From positions 161,745 to 225,744 of the forward strand of contig NW_027469310.1 of the NCBI RefSeq assembly GCF_051020765.1: 64,000 nt of DNA, given 5' to 3'. The stretch comes from Lasioglossum baleicum (taxonomy: Eukaryota; Arthropoda; Insecta; Hymenoptera; Halictidae). The translations under genes were made by a program, and so were the position numbers. This document shows, piece by piece, positions 13,191-25,422 of this stretch. Under the pieces are notes generated by a model. The model saw only the letters and a program-made list of their open reading frames with translations. It had not been told where the DNA came from and did not search any database. The number at the start of each line of letters is the position of its first letter. Within the stretch, counting starts at the first letter, position 1.

Positions 13191-16106
13191 AGGATTCATC
13201 CCGCAGGTTAGTCGAGTAAAAACACGTGCGAGAGGATGCATCCCGCAGGCTAGTCGAGTAAAAACACGTGCTAGAGGATGCTTCCCGCAGGCTAGTCGAG
13301 TAAAAACACGTGCGAGATGATGCATCCCGCAGGCTAGTCGAGTAAAAACACGTGCGAGAGGATGCATCCCGCAGGCTAGTCGAGTAAAAACACGTGCGAG
13401 AGGATGCATCCCGGAGGCTAGTCGAGTAAAAACACGTGCGAGAGGATGTATCCTGCAGGCTAGTCGAGTAAAAACACGTGCGAGAGGATGCATCCCTCAG
13501 GGTATTCGGATAAAAACACGTGAGAGAGGATGCATCCCGCAGGCTAGTCGGTTAAAAACACGTGCGAGAGGATGCATCCCGCAGGCTAGTCGAGTAAAAA
13601 CACGTGCAAGAGGATGCATCCCGCAGGCTAGTCGGGCAAAAACACGTGCGAGAGGATGCACCCCGCAGGCTAGTAGAGTAAAAACACGTGTCAGAGGTTG
13701 CATCCCGCAGGCTAGTCGAGTAAAAACACGTGCGAGAGGATGCATCCCGCAGGCTAGTCGAGTAGAAACGCGTGCGAGAGGATGCATCCCGCAGGCTAGT
13801 CGAGTAAAAACACGTGCGAGAGGATGCATCCCGCAGGCTAGTCGAGCAAAAACACGTGCGAGAGGATGCATCCCGCAGGGCTAGTCGAGTAAAAACACGT
13901 GCGAGAGGATGCATCCCGCAGTCTAGTCGAGCAAAAACACGTGTTAGAGGATGCATCCCGCAGGCTAGTCGAGTAAAAACACGTGCGAGAGGATGCATCC
14001 CGCAGGCTAGTCGTGTAAAAACACGTGCGAGAGGATGCATCCCGCAGGCTAGTCGAGTAAAAACACGTGCGAGAGGATGCATCCCGCAGGCTAGTCGAGT
14101 GAAAACACGTGCGAGAGGATGCATCCCGCAGGCTAGTCGAGTAAAAACACGTGCGAGAGGATGCATCCCGCAGGCTAGTCGAGTAAAAACACGTGCGGGA
14201 GGATGCATCCCGCAGGCTAGTCGAGCAAAAACACGTGCGAGAGGATGCATCCCGCAGGCTAGTCGAGTAAAAACACGTGCGGGAGGATGCATCCCGCAGG
14301 CTAGTCGAGCAAAAACACGTGCGAGAGGATGCATCCCGCAGGCTAGTCGAGTAAAAACACGTGCGAGAGGATGCATCCCGCAGGCTAGTCGAGCAAAAAC
14401 ACGTGCGAGAGGATGCATCCCGCAGGGCTAGTCGAGTAAAAACACGTGCGAGAGGATGCATCCCGCAGGCTAGTCGAGCAAAAACACGTGTTAGAGGATG
14501 CATCCCGCAGGCTAGTCGAGTAAAAACACGTGCGAGAGGATGCATCCCGCAGGCTAGTCGTGTAAAAACACGTGCGAGAGGATGCATCCCGCAGGCTAGT
14601 CGAGTAAAAACACGTGCGAGAGGATGCATCCCGCAGGCTAGTCGAGTAGAAACACGTGCTAGAGGATGCTTCCCGCAGGCTAGTAGAGTAAAAACACGTG
14701 TCAGAGGATGCATCCCGCAGGCTAGTCGAGTAAAAACACGTGCGAGAGGATGCATCCCGCAGGCTAGTCGAGTAGAAACGCGTGCGAGAGGATGCATCCC
14801 GCAGGCTAGTCGAGTAAAAACACGTGCTAGAGGATGCTTCCCGCAGGCTAGTCGAGTAAAAACACGTGCGAGATGATGCATCCCGCAGGCTAGTCGAGCA
14901 AAAACACGTGCGAGAGGATGCATCCCGCAGGCTAGTCGAGTAAAAAAACCTGCGAGAGGATTCATCCCGCAGGCTAGTCGAGTAAAAACACGTGCTAGAG
15001 GATGCATCCCGCAGGCTAGTCGAGTAAAAACACGTGCTAGAGGAAGCATCCCGCAGGCTAGTCGAGTAAAAACACGTGCGAGAGGATGCATCCCGCAGGC
15101 TAGTCGAGTAAAAACACGTGCGAGAGGATGCATCCCGCAGGCTAGTCGAGTAGAAACGCGTGCGAGAGGATGCATCCCGCAGGCTAGTCGAGTAAATCAC
15201 GTGCGAGAGGATGCATCCCGCAGGCTTGTCGAGTAAAAAAACGTGCGAGAGGATGCATCCCGCAGGCTAGTCGAGTAAAAACACGTGCGAGAGGATGCAT
15301 CCCGCATGCTAGTCGGGTAAAAACACGTGCGAGAGGATGCTTCCCGCAGGCTAGACGAGTAAAAACACGTGCGAGAGGATGCATCCCGCAGGCTAGTCGA
15401 GTAAAAACACGTGCTAGAGGATGCATCCCGCAGGCTAGTCGAGTAAAAACACGTGCGAGAGGATGCATCCCGCAGGCTAGTCGAGTAAAAACACGTGCGA
15501 GAGGATGCATCCCGCAGGCTAGTCGAGTAGAAACACGTGCTAGAGGATGCTTCCCGCAGGCTAGTCGAGTAAAAACACGTGCGAGATGATGCATCCCGCA
15601 GGATAGTCGAGTAAAAACACGTGCGAGAGGATGCATCCCGCAGGCTAGTCGAGTAAAAACACGTGCGAGAGGATGCATCCCGCAGGCTATTCGGATAAAA
15701 ACACGTGAGAGAGGATGCATCCCGCAGGCTAGTCGAGTAAAAACACGTGCGAGAGGATGCATCCCGCAGGCTAGTCGAGTAAAAACACGTGCGAGAGGAT
15801 GCATCCCGCAGGCTAGTCGAGTAAAAACACGTGCGAGAGGATGCATCCCGCAGGCTGGTCGAGTAAAAACACGTGCGAGAGGATGCATCCCGCAGGCTAG
15901 TCGAGTAAAAACACATGCGAGAGGATGCATCCCGCAGGCTAGTCGAGTAAAAACACGTGCGAGAGGATGCATCCCGCATGCTAGTCGGGTAAAAACACGT
16001 GCGAGAGGATGCTTCCCGCAGGCTAGACGAGTAAAAACACGTGCGAGAGGATGCATCCCGCAGGCTAGTCGAGTAAAAACACGTGCGAGAGGATGCATCC
16101 CGCAGG

Positions 16107-17857
16107 CTAGTCGAGTAAAAACACGTGCGAGAGGATGCATCCCGCAGGCTAGTCGAGTAAAAACACGTGCGAGAGGATGCATCCCGCAGGCTATTCGGAT
16201 AAAAACACGTGAGAGAGGATGCATCCCGCAGGCTAGACGAGTAAAAACACGTGCGAGAGGATGCTTCCCGCAGGCTAGTCGAGTAAAAACACGTGCGAGA
16301 GGATGCATCCCGCAGGCTAGTCGAGTAAAAACACGTGCGAGAGGATGCATCCCGCAGGCTAGTCGAGTAAAAACACGTGCGAGAGGATGCATCCCGCAGG
16401 CTAGTCGAGCAAAAACACGTGCGAGAGGATGCATCCCGCAGGCTAGTCGAGCAAAAACACGTGCGGGAGGATGCATCCCGCAGGCTAGTCGAGCAAAAAC
16501 ACGTGCGGGAGGATGCATCCCGCAGGCTAGTCGAGTAAAAAAACCTGCGAGAGGATTCATCCCGCAGGCTAGTCGAGTAAAAACACGTGCTAGAGGATGC
16601 ATCCCGCAGGCTAGTCGAGTAAAAACACGTGCTAGAGGAAGCATCCCGCAGGCTAGTCGAGTAAAAACACGTGCGAGAGGATGCATCCCGCAGGCTAGTC
16701 GAGTAAAAACACGTGCGAGATGATGCATCCCGCAGGCTAGTCGAGTAAAAACACGTGCGAGAGGATGCATCCCGCAGGCTAGTCGAGTAAAAACACGTGC
16801 GACAGGATGCATCCCGCAGGCTAGTCGAGTAGAAACGCGTGCGAGAGGCTGCATCCCGCAGGCTAGTCGAGTAAATTACGTGCGAAAGGATGCATCCCGC
16901 AGGCTTGTCGAGTAAAAAAACGTGCAAGAGGATGCATCCCGCAGGCTAGTCGAGTAAAAACACGTGCTAGAGGATGCATCCCGCAGGCTAGTCGAGTAAA
17001 AACACGTGCGAGAGGATGCATCCCGCATGCTAGTCGGGTAAAAACACGTGCGAGAGGATGCTTCCCGCAGGCTAGACGAGTAAAAACACGTGCGAGAGGA
17101 TGCATCCCGCAGGCTAGTCGAGTAAAAACACGTGCGAGAGGATGCATCCCGCAGGCTAGTCGAGTGAAAACACGTGCGAGAGGATGCATCCCGCAGGCTA
17201 GTCGAGTAAAAACACGTGCGAGAGGATGCATCCCGCAGGCTAGTCGAGTAAAAACACGTGCGGGAGGATGCATCCCGCAGGCTAGTCGAGCAAAAACACG
17301 TGCGAGAGGATGCATCCCGCAGGCTAGTCGAGTAAAAACACGTGCGGGAGGATGCATCGCGCAGGCTAGTCGAGTAAAAACACGTGCGAGAGGATTCATC
17401 CCGCAGGTTAGTCGAGTAAAAACACGTGCGAGAGGATGCATCCCGCAGGCTAGTCGAGTAAAAACACGTGCTAGAGGATGCTTCCCGCAGGCTAGTCGAG
17501 TAAAAACACGTGCGAGATGATGCATCCCGCAGGCTAGTCGAGTAAAAACACGTGCGAGAGGATGCATCCCGCAGGCTAGTCGAGTAAAAACACGTGCGAG
17601 AGGATGCATCCCGGAGGCTAGTCGAGTAAAAACACGTGCGAGAGGATGTATCCTGCAGGCTAGTCGAGTAAAAACACGTGCGAGAGGATGCATCCCTCAG
17701 GGTATTCGGATAAAAACACGTGAGAGAGGATGCATCCCGCAGGCTAGTCGAGTAAAAACACGTGCGAGAGGATGCATCCCGCATGCTAGTCGGGTAAAAA
17801 CACGTGCGAGAGGATGCTTCCCGCAGGCTAGACGAGTAAAAACACGTGCGAGAGGAT
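16107..17857. repeat. 4957-bp-offset copy of 11150-12900
   Basis: Variant order matches 11150-12900, including GCTATTCGGATAAAAAC (11234 and 16191), the AAATTAC unit (11917 and 16873), CCCGGAGG and TGTATCCTGCAGG units, and CCCTCAGGGTATTCGG (near 12737 and 17694). Near 17860 this copy has one A unit fewer before GTCGAGTGAAAAC. The later segment from 17878 carries that marker a further time. Confidence 0.8.
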
Positions 17858-20800
17858 GCATCCCGCAGGCTAGTCGAGTGAAAACACGTGCGAGAGGATG
17901 CATCCCGCAGGCTAGTCGAGTAAAAACACGTGCGAGAGGATGCATCCCGCAGGCTAGTCGAGTAAAAACACGTGCGGGAGGATGCATCCCGCAGGCTAGT
18001 CGAGCAAAAACACGTGCGAGAGGATGCATCCCGCAGGCTAGTCGAGTAAAAACACGTGCGGGAGGATGCATCGCGCAGGCTAGTCGAGTAAAAACACGTG
18101 CGAGAGGATTCATCCCGCAGGTTAGTCGAGTAAAAACACGTGCGAGAGGATGCATCCCGCAGGCTAGTCGAGTAAAAACACGTGCTAGAGGATGCTTCCC
18201 GCAGGCTAGTCGAGTAAAAACACGTGCGAGATGATGCATCCCGCAGGCTAGTCGAGTAAAAACACGTGCGAGAGGATGCATCCCGCAGGCTAGTCGAGTA
18301 AAAACACGTGCGAGAGGATGCATCCCGGAGGCTAGTCGAGTAAAAACACGTGCGAGAGGATGCATCCCGCAGGCTAGTCGAGTAAAAACACGTGCGAGAG
18401 GATGCATCCCGGAGGCTAGTCGAGTAAAAACACGTGCGAGAGGATGCATCCCGCAGGCTAGTCGGGCAAAAACACGTGCGAGAGGATGCACCCCGCAGGC
18501 TAGTAGAGTAAAAACACGTGTCAGAGGATGCATCCCGCAGGCTAGTCGAGTAAAAACACGTGCGAGAGGATGCATCCCGCAGGCTAGTCGAGTAGAAACG
18601 CGTGCGAGAGGATGCATCCCGCAGGCTAGTCGAGTAAAAACACGTGCGAGAGGATGCATCCCGCAGGCTAGTCGAGCAAAAACACGTGCGAGAGGATGCA
18701 TCCCGCAGGGCTAGTCGAGTAAAAACACGTGCGAGAGGATGCATCCCGCAGGCTAGTCGAGCAAAAACACGTGATAGAGGATGCATCCCGCAGGCTAGTC
18801 GAGTAAAAACACGTGCTAGAGGATGCATCCCGCAGGCTAGTCGAGTAAAAACACGTGCGAGAGGATGCATCCCGCAGGCTAGTCGAGTAAAAACACGTGC
18901 GAGAGGATGCATCCCGCAGGCTAGTCGTGTAAAAACACTTGCGAGAGGATGCATCCCGCAGGCTAGTCGAGTAAAAACACGTGCGAGAGGATGCATCCCG
19001 CAGGCTAGTCGAGTAGAAACACGTGCTAGAGGATGCTTCCCGCAGGCTAGTCGAGTAAAAACACGTGCGAGATGATGCATCCCGCAGGCTAGTCGAGTAA
19101 AAACACGTGCGAGAGGATGCATCCCGCAGGCTAGTCGAGTAAAAACAGGTGCGAGATTATGCATCCCGCAGGCTAGTAGAGTAAAAACACGTGCGAGAGG
19201 ATGCATCCAGCAGGCTAGTCGAGTAAAAACACGTGCGAGAGGATGCATCCCGCAGGCAAGTCGAGTAAAAACACGTGCTAGAGGATGCATCCCGCAGGCT
19301 AGTCGAGTAAAAACACGTGCGAGAGGATGCATCCCGCAGGCAAGTCGAGTAAAAACACGTGCTAGAGGATGCATCCCGCAGGCTAGCCGAGTAAAAACAC
19401 GTGCGAGAGGATGCATCCCGCAGGCTAGTCGAGTAAAAACAGGTGCGAGAGGATGCATCCCGCAGGCTAGTCGAGTAGAAACACGTGCTAGAGGATGCTT
19501 CCCGCAGGCTAGTCGAGTAAAAACACGTGCGAGATGATGCATCCCGCAGGCTAGTCGAGTAAAAACACGTGCGAGAGGATGCATCCTGCAGGCTAGTCGA
19601 GTAAAAACACATGCGAGAGGATGCATCCCGCAGGCTAGTCGAGTAAAAACACGTGCGAGAGGATGCATCCCGCAGGCTAGTCGAGTAGAAACACGTGCTA
19701 GAGGATGCTTCCCGCAGGCTAGTCGAGTAAAAACACGTGCGAGATGATGCATCCCGCAGGCTAGTCGAGTAAAAACACGTGCGAGAGGATGCATCCCGCA
19801 GGCTAGTCGAGTAAAAACAGGTGCGAGATTATGCATCCCGCAGGCTAGTAGAGTAAAAACACGTGCGAGAGGATGCATCCAGCAGGCTAGTCGAGTAAAA
19901 ACACGTGCGAGAGGATGCATCCCGCAGGCAAGTCGAGTAAAAACACGTGCTAGAGGATGCATCCCGCAGGCTAGTCGAGTAAAAACACGTGCGAGAGGAT
20001 GCATCCCGCAGGCTAGTCGAGTAAAAACACGTGCGAGAGGATGCATCCCGCAGGCTAGTCGAGTAGAAACACGTGCTAGAGGATGCTTCCCGCAGGCTAG
20101 TCGAGTAAAAACACGTGCGAGATGATGCATCCCGCAGGCTAGTCGAGTAAAAACACGTGCGAGAGGATGCATCCCGCAGGCTAGTCGAGTAAAAACACGT
20201 GCGAGAGGATGCATCCCGCAGGCTATTCGGATAAAAACACGTGAGAGAGGATGCATCCCGCAGGCTAGTCGAGTAAAAACACGTGCGAGAGGATGCATCC
20301 CGCAGGCTAGTCGAGTAAAAACACGTGCGAGAGGATGCATCCCGCAGGCTAGTCGAGCAAAAACACGTGCGGGAGGATGCATCCCGCAGGCTGGTCGAGT
20401 AAAAACACGTGCGAGAGGATTCATCCCGCAGGCTAGTCGAGTAAAAACACGTGCTAGAGGATGCATCCCGCAGGCTAGTCGAGTAAAAACACGTGCTAGA
20501 GGATGCATCCCGCAGGCTAGTTGAGTAAAAACACGTGCGAGAGGATGCATCCCGCAGGCTAGTCGAGTAAAAACACGTGCTAGAGGATGCATCCCGCAGG
20601 CTAGTCGAGTAAAAACACGTGCGAGAGGATGCATCCCGCAGGCTATTCGGATAAAAACACGTGGGAGAGGATGCATCCCGCAGGCTAGTCGGTTAAAAAC
20701 ACGTGCGAGATGATGCATCCCGCAGGCTAGTCGAGTAAAAACACGTGCGAGAGGATGCATCCCGCAGGCTAGTCGAGTAGAAACGCGTGCGAGAGGATGC

Positions 20801-21717
20801 ATCCCGCAGGCTAGTCGAGTAAAAACACGTGCGAGAGGATGCATCCCGCAGGCTAGTCGAGTAAAAACACGTGCGAGAGGATGCATCCCGCAGGCTAGTC
20901 GAGTAAAAACACGTGCGAGAGGATGCATCCCGCAGGCTAGTCGAGTAAAAACACGTGCGAGAGGATGCATCCCGCATGCTAGTCGGGTAATAACACGTGC
21001 GAGAGGATGCTTCCCGCAGGCTAGTCGAGCAAAAACACGTGCGGGAGGATGCATCCCGCAGGCTAGTCGAGTAAAAACACGTGCGAGAGGATTCATCCCG
21101 CAGGCTAGTCGAGTAAAAACACGTGCTAGAGGATGCATCCCGCAGGCTAGTCGAGTAAAAACACGTGCTAGAGGATCCATCCCGCAGGCTAGTCGAGTAA
21201 AAACACGTGCGAGAGGATGCATCCCGCAGGCTAGTCGAGTAAAAACACGAGCGAGAGGATGCATCCCGCAGGCTAGTCGAGCAAAAACACGAGCGAGAGG
21301 ATGCATCCCGCAGGCTAGTCGAGTAAAAACACGTGCGAGAGGATGCATCCCGCAGGCTAGTCGAGTAGAAACACGTGCTAGAGGATGCTTCCCGCAGGCT
21401 AGTCGAGTAAAAACACGTGCGAGATGATGCATCCCGCAGGCTAGTCGAGTAAAAACACGTGCGAGAGGATGCATCCCGCAGGCTAGTCGAGTAAAAACAC
21501 GTGCGAGAGGATGCATCCCGCAGGCTAGTCGAGTAAAAACACGTGCGAGAGGATGCATCCCGCAGGCTAGTCGAGTAAAAACACGTGCGGGAGGATTCAT
21601 CCCGCAGGCTATTCGAGTAAAAACACGTTCTAGAGGATGCATCCCGCAGGCTAGTCGAGTAAAAACATGTGCTAGAGGATGCTTCCCGCAGGCTAGTCGA
21701 GTAAAAACACGTGCGAG

Positions 21718-22360
21718 GTTTTGTGGGATGCGCATGCGCAGGTTTTGTGGGATGCGCATGGCTAGTCGAGCAAAAACACGTGTGAGAGGATGCATCCCGC
21801 AGGCTAGTCGAGCAAAAACACGTGCGACAGGATGCATCCCGCAGGCTACTCGAGTAAAAACACGTGCGAGAGGATGCATCCCGCAGGCTAGTAGAGTAAA
21901 AACACGTGCGAGGTTTTGTGGGATGCGCATGCGCAGGTTTTGTGGGATGCGCATGGCTAGTCGAGCAAAAACACGTGTGAGAGGATGCATCCCGCAGGCT
22001 AGTCGAGCAAAAACACGTGCGAGAGGATGCATCCCGCAGGCTAGTCGAGTAAAAACACGTGCGAGAGGATGCATCCCGCAGGCTAGTCGAGTAAAAACAC
22101 GTGCGAGAGGATGCATCCCGCAGGCTAGTCGAGTAGAAACGCGTGCGAGAGGATGCATCCCGCAGGCTAGTCGAGTAAAAACACGTGCGAGAGGATGCAT
22201 CCCGCAGGCTAGTCGAGTAAAAACACGTGCGAGAGGATGCATCCCGCAGGCTAGTCGAGTAAAAACACGTGCGAGAGGATGCTTCCCGCAGGCTAGTCGA
22301 GTAAAAACACGTGCGAGGTTTTGTGGGATGCGCATGCGCAGGTTTTGTGGGATGCGCATG
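21718..22360 (+). repeat. B-unit cluster 1 (three inserts, 195/405 spacing)
   Basis: B segments lie at 21718-21760, 21913-21955 and 22318-22360. Each replaces the 16-bp A segment between GTGCGAG and GCTAGTCGAG with 43 bp, giving a 69-bp unit. The 43 bp are nearly two copies of a 24-bp subunit containing TTTTGTGGGATGCGCATG. The palindrome TGCGCATGCGCA lies in the first subunit. These are the first B units in the window. No 41-bp AAAGCAC monomer precedes this cluster. Confidence 0.95.
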
Positions 22361-24779
22361 GCTAGTCGAGCAAAAACACGTGTGAGAGGATGTATCCCGC
22401 AGGCTAGTCGAGCAAAAACACGTGCGAGAGGATGCATCCCGCAGGCTAGTCGAGTAAAAACACGTGCGTGAGGATGCATCCCGCAGGCTAGTCGAGTAAA
22501 AACACGTGCGAGAGGATGCATCCCGCAGGCTAGTCGAGTAGAAACACGTGCTAGAGGCTGCTTCCCGCAGGCTAGTCGAGTAAAAACACGTGCGAGATGA
22601 TGCATCCCACAGGCTAGTCGAGTAAAAACACGTGCGAGAGGATGCATCCCGCAGGCTAGTCGAGTAAAAACACGTGCTAGAGGATGCTTCCCGCAGGCTA
22701 GTCGAGTAAAAACACGTGCGAGATGATGCATCCCGCAGGCTAGTCGAGTAAAAACACGTGCGAGAGGATGCATCCTGCAGGCTAGTCGAGTAAAAACACA
22801 TGCGAGAGGATGCATCCCGCAGGCTAGTCGAGTAAAAACACGTGCGAGAGGATGCATCCCGCAGGCTAGTCGAGTAGAAACACGTGCTAGAGGATGCTTC
22901 CCGCAGGCTAGTCGAGTAAAAGCACGTGCGAGATGATGCATCCCGCAGGCTAGTCGAGTAAAAACACGTGCGAGAGGATGCATCCCGCAGGCTAGTCGAG
23001 TAAAAACAGGTGCGAGATTATGCATCCCGCAGGCTAGTAGAGTAAAAACACGTGCGAGAGGATGCATCCAGCAGGCTAGTCGAGTAAAAACACGTGCGAG
23101 AGGATGCATCCCGCAGGCAAGTCGAGTAAAAACACGTGCTAGAGGATGCATCCCGCAGGCTAGTCGAGTAAAAACACGTGCGAGAGGATGCATCCCGCAG
23201 GCTAGTCGAGTAAAAACACGTGCGAGAGGATGCATCCCGCAGGCTAGTCGAGTAGAAACACGTGCTAGAGGATGCTTCCCGCAGGCTAGTCGAGTAAAAA
23301 CACGTGCGAGATGATGCATCCCGCAGGCTAGTCGAGTAAAAACACGTGCGAGAGGATGCATCCCGCAGGCTAGTCGAGTAAAAACACGTGCGAGAGGATG
23401 CATCCCGCAGGCTATTCGGATAAAAACACGTGAGAGAGGATGCATCCCGCAGGCTAGTCGAGTAAAAACACGTGCGAGAGGATGCATCCCGCAGGCTAGT
23501 CGAGTAAAAACACGTGCGAGAGGATGCATCCCGCAGGCTAGTCGAGCAAAAACACGTGCGGGAGGATGCATCCCGCAGGCTGGTCGAGTAAAAACACGTG
23601 CGAGAGGATTCATCCCGCAGGCTAGTCGAGTAAAAACACGTGCTAGAGGATGCATCCCGCAGGCTAGTCGAGTAAAAACACGTGCTAGAGGATGCATCCC
23701 GCAGGCTAGTTGAGTAAAAACACGTGCGAGAGGATGCATCCCGCAGGCTAGTCGAGTAATAACACGTGCTAGAGGATGCATCCCGCAGGCTAGTCGAGTA
23801 AAAACACGTGCGAGAGGATGCATCCCGCAGGCTATTCGGATAAAAACACGTGGGAGAGGATGCATCCCGCAGGCTAGTCGGTTAAAAACACGTGCGAGAT
23901 GATGCATCCCGCAGGCTAGTCGAGTAAAAACACGTGCGAGAGGATGCATCCCGCAGGCTAGTCGAGTAGAAACGCGTGCGAGAGGATGCATCCCGCAGGC
24001 TAGTCGAGTAAAAACACGTGCGAGAGGATGCATCCCGCAGGCTAGTCGAGTAAAAACACGTGCGAGAGGATGCATCCCGCAGGCTAGTCGAGTAAAAACA
24101 CGTGCGAGAGGATGCTTCCCGCAGGCTAGTCGAGCAAAAACACGTGCGGGAGGATGCATCCCGCAGGCTAGTCGAGTAAAAACACGTGCGAGAGGATTCA
24201 TCCCGCAGGCTAGTCGAGTAAAAACACGTGCTAGAGGATGCATCCCGCAGGCTAGTCGAGTAAAAACACGTGCTAGAGGATCCATCCCGCAGGCTAGTCG
24301 AGTAAAAACACGTGCGAGAGGATGCATCCCGCAGGCTAGTCGAGTAAAAACACGAGCGAGAGGATGCATCCCGCAGGCTAGTCGAGCAAAAACACGAGCG
24401 AGAGGATGCATCCCGCAGGCTAGTCGAGTAAAAACACGTGCGAGAGGATGCATCCCGCAGGCTAGTCGAGTAGAAACACGTGCTAGAGGATGCTTCCCGC
24501 AGGCTAGTCGAGTAAAAACACGTGCGAGATGATGCATCCCGCAGGCTAGTCGAGTAAAAACACGTGCGAGAGGATGCATCCCGCAGGCTAGTCGAGTAAA
24601 AACACGTGCGAGAGGATGCATCCCGCATGCTAGTCGGGTAAAAACACGTGCGAGAGGATGCTTCCCGCAGGCTAGTCGAGCAAAAACACGTGCGGGAGGA
24701 TGCATCCCGCAGGCTAGTCGAGTAAAGCACGTGCGAGAGGATGCTTCCCGCAGGCTAGTCGAGTAAAAACACGTGCGAG

Positions 24780-25422
24780 GTTTTGTGGGATGCGCATGCG
24801 CAGGTTTTGTGGGATGCGCATGGCTAGTCGAGCAAAAACACGTGTGAGAGGATGCATCCCGCAGGCTAGTCGAGCAAAAACACGTGCGAGAGGATGCATC
24901 CCGCAGGCTAGTCGAGTAAAAACACGTGCGAGAGGATGCATCCCGCAGGCTAGTAGAGTAAAAACACGTGCGAGGTTTTGTGGGATGCGCATGCGCAGGT
25001 TTTGTGGGATGCGCATGGCTAGTCGAGCAAAAACACGTGTGAGAGGATGCATCCCGCAGGCTAGTCGAGCAAAAACACGTGCGAGATGATGCATCCCGCA
25101 GGCTAGTCGAGTAAAAACACGTGCGAGAGGATGCATCCCGCAGGCTAGTCGAGTAAAAACACGTGCGAGAGGATGCATCCCGCAGGCTAGTCGAGTAGAA
25201 ACGCGTGCGAGAGGATGCATCCCGCAGGCTAGTCGAGTAAAAACACGTGCGAGAGGATGCATCCCGCAGGCTAGTCGAGTAAAAACACGTGCGAGAGGAT
25301 GCATCCCGCAGGCTAGTCGAGTAAAAACACGTGCGAGGGGATGCTTCCCGCAGGCTAGTCGAGTAAAAACACGTGCGAGGTTTTGTGGGATGCGCATGCG
25401 CAGGTTTTGTGGGATGCGCATG
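24780..25422 (+). repeat. B-unit cluster 2 (three inserts, 195/405 spacing)
   Basis: Inserts at 24780-24822, 24975-25017 and 25380-25422. A 41-bp AAAGCAC monomer lies 54 bp upstream (near 24726). The third insert is followed by GTCGAGTAAAAAC, whereas the other B units checked are followed by GTCGAGCAAAAAC. This marks it as a recombinant junction, discussed under the 4235-bp duplication. Confidence 0.95.

Larger units (their letters stand above)
1..21717. repeat. Left array domain: A units only
   Basis: No copy of the TTTTGTGGG-containing B segment occurs here. About 0.79-16.6 kb carries a diagnostic variant pair, ACCTGC in place of ACGTGC followed by GATTCATCC (near 791, 1091, 2220, 3857, 5112, 7257, 9609, 11580, 14942, 16540). 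I did not find this pair to the right of 17 kb, where GATTCATCC is instead preceded by ACGTGC. The 41-bp monomers in this domain carry AAATCAC (near 2472, 4107, 15194) or AAATTAC (near 5451, 6711, 7591, 11036, 11917, 16873). From about 17-21.7 kb the variant mix shifts toward that of the right domain (first ACAGGTGCGAGATTATG unit near 19147). Confidence 0.85.
21188..25422. repeat. 4235-bp higher-order repeat, copy 1
   Basis: This segment and the next (25423-29657) are adjacent copies of the same 4235-bp unit. They match through B clusters, the ACATGCGAG/CCTGCAGG landmark (22801 and 27036), GTCGGTTAAAAAC (near 23881 and 28116) and the AAAGCAC monomer. Only a handful of substitutions were seen, for example GTCGAG near 23163 against GTCTAG near 27398. 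The unit corresponds to about 100 monomers including six B units. Confidence 0.93.

Noticed and set aside
20661..20700. GTCGGTTAAAAAC and GTGGGAGAGG units as remnants of unique DNA
   Set aside because: They are single-base variants of the normal unit and recur at the same place in each block, so they belong to the array.
21728..22471. Forward open frames beginning MRMRRFCGMRM as small genes
   Set aside because: The start codon is the ATG within the B insert, and the rest is A-unit translation ending at common stop-creating variants. The frame repeats with every B cluster, as expected from copying of DNA blocks.
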